Assembly (NCBI GenBank): GCA_014529385.2
Contig: CM043959.1
Coordinates: 91,367,529-91,431,528 of the forward strand
DNA: 64,000 nt
Direction of reading: 5' to 3'
DNA from: Adiantum capillus-veneris
Taxonomy: Eukaryota; Streptophyta; Polypodiopsida; Polypodiales; Pteridaceae
Shown: positions 57,242 through 64,000 of the stretch, piece after piece
Layout: every line of letters starts with the position of its first letter
Position numbering within the stretch: position 1 is the first letter of the stretch
Made by a program: the position numbers and the translations under genes
The notes under the pieces: model-generated
What the model was told of the DNA's origin: nothing
Databases searched by the model: none
The model's input: the letters and a program-made list of their open reading frames with translations, nothing else

Positions 57242-58097
57242 CTGACTCGACTAGTGCATAAAGGCTACAAGAGGTTGTCAATCTCTCGGAAAACAACTAA
57301 CAACTCGCATCTAACTCAAGCTACACTCAAGTGACTGAAATCACCAAAAGCCAATTGCTCATCAACAAACAATTCACATCCGTTACAGCATCAAATGACA
57401 TCCACACGTAACGAAACTTCTAGGACAAGTTTATAAGACCTAAGCACACATGCTTATGGTCTCAAACCCACTTTTGGTCAAGTTTCAAAATCGCGATTAT
57501 TAACAGCAGTGGATTTTTGACCTAGTCGTTTTCGACCCAGAATGCATCTAAATGCTTAGCAATGATGCCCCAATATCCCGCCTATGCTTAGTTTTTGATT
57601 TAAAAGTGTAAATTCCTAGTTATGATAAAATTAGGCCGCGGGTCGGCGACGCAAAAAGCTACAAAATACTGCGAACTGCTTACGTCAATGCGTAGAGCTC
57701 TTACCTGCGGGGTTGCAATGCAACAAACGCAATCGCAATGTGACAACCGGGAGGGAGTAGGAAGCGCGAGAAGGAGAGGAGTGAGCGCCGTTAGCTCACA
57801 CTGTGTATTTCTTATCCAAAAAAACTTACAAAAATTGGCTTTTATACCTTAGCCAAGGTTTTTGGGTGGTCAAAACTAATAATCTAGAGTTCTACCAAAG
57901 CTGGATAATGGCTGGCTAATACAATCTGGAAGCTTGTAGCCCCGACTCATTAATTCCAAAGTTTATCTGAGAAAATAGGAGTTACAATATTCCCGATTTA
58001 TCAAAATAATAAATTTTTTACAAAGAGAACTTCGAAAAATGGTGTCCGTGTTAGCTTGCTGCTAAAATCCCCCCCCCCCCCCCCCCCCCCCCCCCCC
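57242..58097 (-). repeat. 3' LTR of copy C (main part) and expanded polypurine tract
   Basis: Minus strand: a run of 29 G, then ATTTTAGCAGCAAGCTAAC, matching the LTR starts at 47081 and 50733 except that the TGTTTG terminus has changed. The body matches the other LTRs down to GACTAGTGCATAAAGGC-type sequence next to the nested insertion. Confidence 0.85.
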
Positions 58098-59602
58098 TGC
58101 TCGCCTATGTCATCCCTTGACAGAGCTTTATGGGCTGAAATAGTCTTTGGGTTGACGGCTGGCAAGGTGGTCTTTAAGCGCATCCAGTGCCTTCTGGTAT
58201 CTGATTTTTCTTTCTTTGTCGGGCACTTGCAGAAATTGCATGGTCACTTTATTCTTTAGCTCCACCGTTGAGTAGCCTACAAACCTGGATGTAAGATTGC
58301 AGATCACCAGTGCAAATATCTTCATTCGCCACGTGAAGAATCCAGTGTAGAAAGCTTCTCAAATGCCAACATATTATTCGACGGCAAGAACATACATCTG
58401 GCATAGAAGCCGTAAAGGACTTCTTCCAAAGGTTGCCCACTCAGATCGTAGCATAAGGCTTTGTTACCTTCTAAAAATGACATCCATGGGGCTCCTGTTT
58501 TGCTCACGCTCATTAAAAACCTGGATGCATGTGATCAACATTCTGATCAACAGGAGAGATCTGGTAGACTTTTGAAGAAAGACACGGCGCCCGTTAGGGT
58601 TTTCACCATGTATTTCTCTATTGCTTGTCCTCTCTCTGGAGCTGGCAGTCTTGGGTAGTTAAGCCAAGTTGGCCTCTTCTTTGTCAGTGCTTCATGCTCT
58701 TGTCATGTCCTTACTCTGGGTACAGGACAGAAAGTTGGATCTCTTTGAAGGGCTGCAGGTGCTCTTGTGAATAGAATCAGGTATCTCGGATTCTTGTTCA
58801 ACCAGCTTAACCTCCACTTTGGGTGGTCTTTATCTACGCCATCTTCTTGCATGTCTTTGTACAGCCTCTCTTTTACCTGTAGTAATTCCACCTTGATGAG
58901 AGGGTATGGCAGGGATTGTTGATGCCATTGTGCATTGATCTGATTGGGAGTGAGTTGAGTGACGTTGACAGAGTGTAGAACTCTCAACTCTCAATCCATT
59001 GCGGCTTTCCACTGCTCATCCACCTCTTGGGTGATCTTCTCTTTCAGTGCGTCTTCTTCAGCTTTTGACAGCTGGACCATTGGCATTGCGTCTGCATCTC
59101 TAATGTGAATCTGGAAATCCTCTTCACCACTCGGCTCTGCTGTAGATTGTGTCTCAAACTCATCAAATGAGACCGAGGGTATGTCTATCTGTGGTGGCTC
59201 TACAGTGCCTGCCTCTTCCTGCGTGTCTGGTTTTCCATCTCTGAGGAGTTGGTTAACTCTCTTGAGCTGAGCTATTTCCTTGAGGAGCTCTTCCTCTCTC
59301 TGGACCCGCATAAAAGCCAGGTCCATGCGCTGTGATTGTTCCAGCTTTAATTCCAACTCAAGATCTTTATTCTTCTTTTCTAGTGCCTTGTACACTTCAT
59401 CAATCCCTTTGATCGAGGCCACGGCTGGATTTTCTTTGATTTGTCGTAAGAAGATTGCCTGATCATTGATCCGCTGTTTAGAGTACTGTAACGAGGCATT
59501 TGCAATATCTAATTGTACCTGAATTTTTTGAGGTTTGGCTTTCTTAGGTTTCGCTTCTTTATTGAACTCTTTGACCGTTGTTGATGGTGGTGGGCTTGGC
59601 AT
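58098..59602 (-). pseudogene. Gag-like proteins of copy C, middle and C-terminal parts
   Basis: 59602-58991 (203 codons): starts MPSPPPSTTVKEFN, has the coiled coil LEKKNKDLELELKLEQSQRM and ends DEQWKAAMD at a stop (58988-58990). 58987-58703 continues: TQLTPNQINAQWHQQSLPYP and NKNPRYLILFTRAPAAL. 58513-58128 holds GAPWMSFLEGNKALCYDLSG and ends KDYFSP just before the polypurine tract. The order equals that of copy B. No pol domains are present. Confidence 0.65.
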
Positions 59603-59611
59603 GGTGTGTTC

Positions 59612-59980
59612 CTATTGTTCGGTAGGCGGTGAGGTTGGTCTCGGAGATCCGTAGCTTTGCTCTTGGGCTTCTGCTCTAGCCGTCTCCTCGGCTTGTCTTT
59701 GTTCTTCTACCTCTTCGGCTTTCCTTGCCGTGTCTTTTGCCTCCTTCAGCTTGAGGGCTTCAGCTTCTTGGTACATTCTTTCCAAACACTCTGTAGGATC
59801 TTCAACCTCTTTTCTTGTATGATGTTTTGTCCTTGGGCCTTTGAGCCCAACAGGCACCCATTTCTCTAGGTCCTTCCCTTGTGCTTGTCTACTGCGCTGG
59901 TAGGCCCGTTTCTCTCTTTCAAAACGTGCCTGTTTTTGTGCAAGCTCTTCTTGGTGGGCGGCCACAACTTTTCTTTTCAT
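59612..59980 (-). CDS. charged Lys/Glu/Ala-rich protein of copy C
   Basis: 122 codons, highly charged and helical (HQEELAQKQARFEREKRAYQ, then EAEALKLKEAKDTARKAEE), a likely coiled coil. It is followed after about 10 bp by the MPSPPPS frame and probably formed one polyprotein with it. The homologous stretch of copy B is at 48190-48480. Confidence 0.55.
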   Translation of the reverse strand: MKRKVVAAHQEELAQKQARFEREKRAYQRSRQAQGKDLEKWVPVGLKGPRTKHHTRKEVEDPTECLERMYQEAEALKLKEAKDTARKAEEVEEQRQAEETARAEAQEQSYGSPRPTSPPTEQ

Positions 59981-60068
59981 TTCTTCTCTACGAGCTCTCT
60001 TTTCCTCGTTATACGAGCTCTCGCTGCTATGCCTTTCCGGCGAGCTATCAGATGATTCTTCATTTTAT

Positions 60069-60932
60069 TTATATGATCTCTTTCCTGACCTTGTAGCTCT
60101 CTGCCAATATCCAAGTGTTTTGGTCAGGAGCAGGTGGTAAATTGTCGGCCATGCCAATGGCATGGTATGCTATCCTTGTCAAGACCTCTGGCGCACCCAA
60201 GTAAGTGATTTTGCCTTCTTTCTTGGTGCCCTTCAAGGTAGTCAGGACATACTGCGCATGGTCCACTGGTTGCCTTGTTGTCGGCTTGAGAACTTGAGTG
60301 AATGTGGTGGCCACGGCGTGATTTGGCGTAGTGTACCTTGGTAGCCTTTTTGCCAAAAAATGGAAGTGCTGGTGGTCCAAGTAGGCCGACTCTTCCACTT
60401 GTTTGTGAATTAAATCGGCGAAGGTAGCTGCGGCTGTCTCTTTGGTAAAGGTTCCGTCCATTTTTTTGTCCCTTGCTCGCATGGTCATTCCTTCTGTGGG
60501 CAGTTTGAGTGCCTCTATCACTATATCTTTAGTGATCACTACTTTGAACTTGTTCCCTTGGGTGTCAGATATCTGTGCGGTTCCATCTTCTTTAATGGTG
60601 GATAGAAGCTCGTAAGCTTTCTGAAATCCCACTCCACAAGGCTCTTGTTCGTAGAAATCCCTGAGTCCCAACTTGTGGCTAGCCTCTTTTGTCTCTGGCT
60701 TTGCGGCTACGTCATAGACTTCTTTGGGTAGGAGTTGCAACTCCACCTGATGCCCCTCTTCACTCTTGAATCTGCCGGTGAAGACTATAGTGTGATGCTC
60801 TTCTAGCTGTTCTCTGGAGAGGTATGATGCCTTGGCTGCTTTGACTGACTCAGAGTCTAGTTGATAAGCGGGAAGTTCCTGTAGCTTTTCCTTTTGGTTG
60901 AGCTTCTTCTTGGCCCTCTCTGCTGCTTGCAT
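60069..60932 (-). CDS. Gag-like N-terminal protein of copy C, 287 aa
   Basis: An intact minus-strand frame. Lys/Gln-rich start (AERAKKKLNQKEKLQEL), then a globular part with NKFKVVITKDIVIEALKLPT and ITYLGAPEVLTRIAYHAIGM. The pattern of a phrase like VITKDIVIEALKLP followed by a mixed alpha region resembles uncharacterised plant transposon Gag-type proteins; I cannot name a family with confidence. Copy B lacks this frame, so B carries a 5' internal deletion relative to C. Confidence 0.5.
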   Translation of the reverse strand: MQAAERAKKKLNQKEKLQELPAYQLDSESVKAAKASYLSREQLEEHHTIVFTGRFKSEEGHQVELQLLPKEVYDVAAKPETKEASHKLGLRDFYEQEPCGVGFQKAYELLSTIKEDGTAQISDTQGNKFKVVITKDIVIEALKLPTEGMTMRARDKKMDGTFTKETAAATFADLIHKQVEESAYLDHQHFHFLAKRLPRYTTPNHAVATTFTQVLKPTTRQPVDHAQYVLTTLKGTKKEGKITYLGAPEVLTRIAYHAIGMADNLPPAPDQNTWILAESYKVRKEII

Positions 60933-60950
60933 GGATCCTGTTCAGTGATA

Positions 60951-61925
60951 GAGTGCAAAGTTAGTAGATTTGTCAGAATTTTCTCTGAAATGTCCTTTAG
61001 GCTGAAATGCTGACAATTTTGGTCCAATTTGCTTCAAATCAATTTCTGAACAAGCATAGATGCATAAAAACATGCAAGGAACAAAACTGTGTGGTCAAAA
61101 CAAATATTTGCAACCAAAGTAAATAATCGTGATTATTTTCAGCTGAGGAAATTTTCAACTTTTTGCAAACTTGGCTTCATAGGCTTGAAGTATATACCAA
61201 ATACATGCTCTGAGTGAAATATGGAAAGTCTTACCATGCACCGAGCGTGTTTTTCTGAGCAAAGACAAATCCGAGCAAGTGTTTGTATGCAATATAGTAA
61301 ATTTTATCATCAACAAAATTTTTGATTGTTTTTGTTACATATGGATGCACTGCAACAAAAAGAGTTTTAAATGGATAGACTACCTCCTAAATTCCAAAAG
61401 ATCAAAGTTTACTTAAAAAAAAAGTATCATAATATTTGAAAATATTATCTTCTGGCTCAATTTCTATTTATCTAACTGTAATCTCCTCTGCTTCTACTCT
61501 TCTTTGGCTTGGATTTTTCTCGCCTGGGCTTCACATGTTTGACCATGAAGTAAGATTGATAAACTAATAAGAGCTTTAGACCTTTACTTAATGCTCAAGT
61601 CATCCTATGTTTCTTTTTGTAAGGTAAGTGCTCCCTTGTCTAGTACTTTGGTTCTTGATTTTCATTTATACTTGAGAGCATGTGCATCCTTCCTCCTCTT
61701 AGCCACATCAATTTGATAGAAATTTATTGCACCTCATTAGTTCATTTATACACCAATCGCCCCTTCCATGTTGTCTTGCCATGCCCATACTACAAGGTTG
61801 TATACAAGGCCACCCTTTTTACACGACACGTGTTCGATAAACACCATTAATTATGAAAGTCTTCTTTTGTTACAATAAAATTATGTTTTTCTTTAATTGA
61901 CCAATATATGCCTTTTCTAATCAAT
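60951..61925. other. no gene; probable remnant of the leader of copy C
   Basis: AT-rich, no ORF with a motif. It lies between the first frame of copy C and the LTR of the next element, which may have truncated it. No tRNA-Asp-type primer site (CAGTGGCGCCA on plus) was found. Confidence 0.5.
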
Positions 61926-62985
61926 TGTTGGACGGATACGCCACGACGGACGTCAGCACAGCGAGAACTCACCTAACAAAATTTGTCAACTAAGGACGAA
62001 TCTCGACCCGCAGGCGCGTGGAAGCAAGTATAAGGTGTCAACCTACACTTGACCGACTCCTAACTAATTCCTACAGAGGTCTCTACCCAATGTCTAAGTC
62101 ACAGTCTTCAAGAGTGCATAAGAGGAAACTTCCTACAACGCTGTCTAGAGCCGAACACCCATCAAACAATCTTGAAACACCACAGCCTGAAGGAGACCCT
62201 ACTAACACCAATAGGTCACTCTCCCTAAGGTCTATGAACCAAAATCCCAACCCAAAATACCCGGTGCAAAATCACGTAGGATGTCTGGCCAAAATTTGCA
62301 GGTCTTCGTTTTCGAAATCTAAAGTGCCTAATGTGTAGCTCTACTCAATGTGAACGTGTGGATATGCTGCAATGCAAAATCGGACAACGGATGCTCACCA
62401 AATCACCAGATGAAGCTCGTAGAAGGAGCTTCGTTTCCGAAATCTAAAGTGCCTAATGTGTAGCTCTACTCAATGTGAACGTGTGGATATGCTGCAATGC
62501 AAAATCGGACAACGTATGCTCACCAAATCACCACATGAAGCTCGTAGAAGGAGCTCGCAGAACCGGACCGTACGTGCGCAATGTAGGTATCGGCGCATGG
62601 CTCTCATCGGGGGCAACACGCTGCACTTCTCCACACTCGATTCCAACCACCGGTGCACACGTAGCGTCAAGATGAAGCTCGCACTCTCTCTCCTACACAG
62701 TACGCTCACCCATAGACTTCAAAACTTCTTTTTAAAAATGACAAAGGGGTTTTTTTTTCATTAAGGTCAAAAAGTGGTATATATACCCTACAATTCTCAA
62801 ACCCTAAAGTTCCAAATCAACCGTCTACTCAATCTAAATATCAAAACTGGGATACAATTTGGAAACTTCTGTAAGCCCCAATATTTACAAGGTGAAAAAT
62901 CGGGTTTCCTCAATAAATGAATAATTACAAAAAATGATAATCTTCCGAGTAGTCAATTTCCGTGGGGTGTGTCCAGCTTCTAACA
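61926..62985 (-). repeat. 3' LTR of a diverged Athila-like element (about 1060 bp)
   Basis: The minus strand starts TGTTAGAAGCTGGACAC after a polypurine tract (GGAGGGGGGGAG, plus 62986-62997) and probably ends GTATCCGTCCAACA at 61926. It has a TATA-like GGGTATATATACC (plus 62778-62790). A 125-bp tandem duplication lies inside. The left end is inferred from the TG...CA rule only. Confidence 0.65.
62306..62555. repeat. 125-bp tandem duplication inside the LTR
   Basis: 62306-62430 and 62431-62555 are nearly identical (for example GCAAAATCGGACAACGGATG against GCAAAATCGGACAACGTATG). Few differences indicate a recent event. Confidence 0.93.
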
Positions 62986-62997
62986 CTCCCCCCCTCC

Positions 62998-64000
62998 TTG
63001 CTCATGTCGTCCCCGACATGGCCGTTGAGTTGCTTCTTCATCGTATGGTTTCGCGTATCTTGAGCAGCGATTCATATCTTGCATGTAGATTCATCATTGT
63101 TGGGCCGAAAATATCAATGTTTATGGTGAAGAAGCTGGTGTAGAACGCTTCCTCAAAGGCCTGGAGGTGATAGGATGGCAGAAACATTATCCTTTGATAC
63201 AATGCATGTATCATCTCCTTGGAAGGCTGACCAGACGGATCATAGGCACATCTGTAAGTATCTTGGAAGAAAAAAGATACTGTCTGTCACCTGGCCTTGC
63301 TTGAATGTCTCAAATACTGCTAAAAGAGTTTTGCAAATTTTCTTCATCATGATACACGTAAGGTCAGGTGAGCCAGTGATCAATTTGATGGCACCTGTTA
63401 GGGTTTTCACCATGTCTTGGACACTTATTCTCTCACCTACCTTCAAGCCCGGTAGCTTAGGGTAATTCAGCCAAGTGGGTTGGCTCCTTTGTAATATCTC
63501 CTGGGCCTTCCACGTCCTGATCCTTGGTAGAGGACAAAAGCTTAGGTTGTCTCTGATATTTTTGGGTGCCTCTACCAAATGGATTAGGTATTATGGGTAC
63601 TTCGTCAGCCACGCCTTCCTCCATTTTGACTGAGAGTCAACTATTCACCTGGTCCCTTATGGCTGGGAGATATCTGCGTCGTAGAGTGGCATTGTCGGCT
63701 CTTCTCTAATCCTCTTATTGATGGTGGTGGCTTCATACTTTAGCAAAGGATATGGGAGAGAGGGCTGAAGCCATTCGCGCTTGAGGTTGCTAGCATCAAT
63801 CTTCTAGATGGTCATGGATTTGAAAACCCTCTGCTCCCATTCCAAGGCTTCCTTAGTTGTCTCTCTGATCTCCACCTCTATTGCTTTACGCATCTTTTCT
63901 TCCTCTTCCTGTGTCAGATCTTGTGGCTCTTGAGAGGATCTCTACTAGGATTTCCTCTTGCATAGGTGTGTCCATAGGATCTGCCACATTTTCTAAATCT
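62998..64000 (-). pseudogene. Gag-like C-terminal region of the diverged Athila-like element
   Basis: 63578-63240 reads LSFCPLPRIRTWKAQEILQR and PTWLNYPKLPGLKVGER, then MVKTLTGAIKL, matching TFCPVPRVRTW and KTLTGF of copies B and C. Towards 64000 the frames are broken, but EEEEKMRKAIEVEIRETTKE corresponds to the KAEEDALKEKI part of copy C. The element runs off the right edge of the window. Confidence 0.6.

Larger units (their letters stand above)
53347..60950 (-). mobile_element. gag-only Athila/Tat-like element, copy C, interrupted by copy B of the short-LTR family
   Basis: Minus strand: interior from about 60950 to 58098, a poly-G polypurine tract (29 C on plus, 58069-58097), and a 3' LTR from 58068 down to 57242, which continues at 53432-53347 after the nested insertion 53433-57236. 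No primer site or 5' LTR is found between 60950 and 61925, so the 5' end is missing. Confidence 0.82.

Overview
The window is nuclear DNA from a land plant. The evidence is one spliced gene of the plant-specific Alfin-like (AL) PHD-finger family, set in dense, decayed and nested LTR retrotransposons of plant types: chromodomain Ty3/gypsy, Ty1/copia, and Athila/Tat-like elements with a tRNA-Asp-type primer site. There are also Helitron remnants, a tRNA-derived SINE and long GT and AG microsatellites. I cannot name the species. A fern, lycophyte or other large-genome plant would fit, but that is weak inference. The only intact host gene I can support is the AL gene at 27177-30554; almost everything else is mobile or repetitive DNA.

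Layout. 1-3729: a minus-strand chromovirus running off the left edge, with a 153-bp LTR. 3730-7172: GT microsatellite, an isolated LTR/primer-site remnant, and the 3' end of a plus-strand LTR element. 7173-10839: an AT-rich gene desert. 10840-11355: an orphan ORF. 11400-14900: microsatellites, short repeats and a possible LTR. 15084-18682 (minus): a truncated Helitron Rep protein with a broken protein-kinase fragment upstream on the same strand. 19158-19605: a tandem duplication. 20993-about 25990 (plus): a second chromovirus with gag, protease, RT, RNase H, integrase and chromodomain, broken by stops and frameshifts. 27177-30554 (plus): the AL gene, five exons, with an antisense SINE in its third intron.

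32944-41748 (minus): a Ty1/copia element split by a plus-strand non-autonomous element (34902-38703) with 187-bp LTRs. 41754-about 46300 (plus): decayed pol of an Athila/Tat-like gypsy element whose retropepsin-like domain lies after integrase. 47081-51492 (plus): a gag-only Athila-like element with 924-bp LTRs. 52369-53246: four 24-bp palindromes spaced 284-286 bp, the core of a decayed satellite. 53347-about 60950 (minus): another gag-only Athila-like element whose LTR is split by a second copy of the short-LTR element (53433-57236, perfect CGAAG target duplication). 61926-64000 (minus): the 3' LTR and 3' coding end of a diverged relative, running off the right edge.

The coding regions do not form a pathway. 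The window records successive insertions: the short-LTR family is the youngest visible layer, since it interrupts both a copia body and an Athila-like LTR. The points most worth a second look are the periodic palindromes, the integrase-then-protease order, the short-LTR family that shares an internal deletion joining a Gag-protease part to an RT tail, and the Helitron Rep with a kinase fragment beside it.
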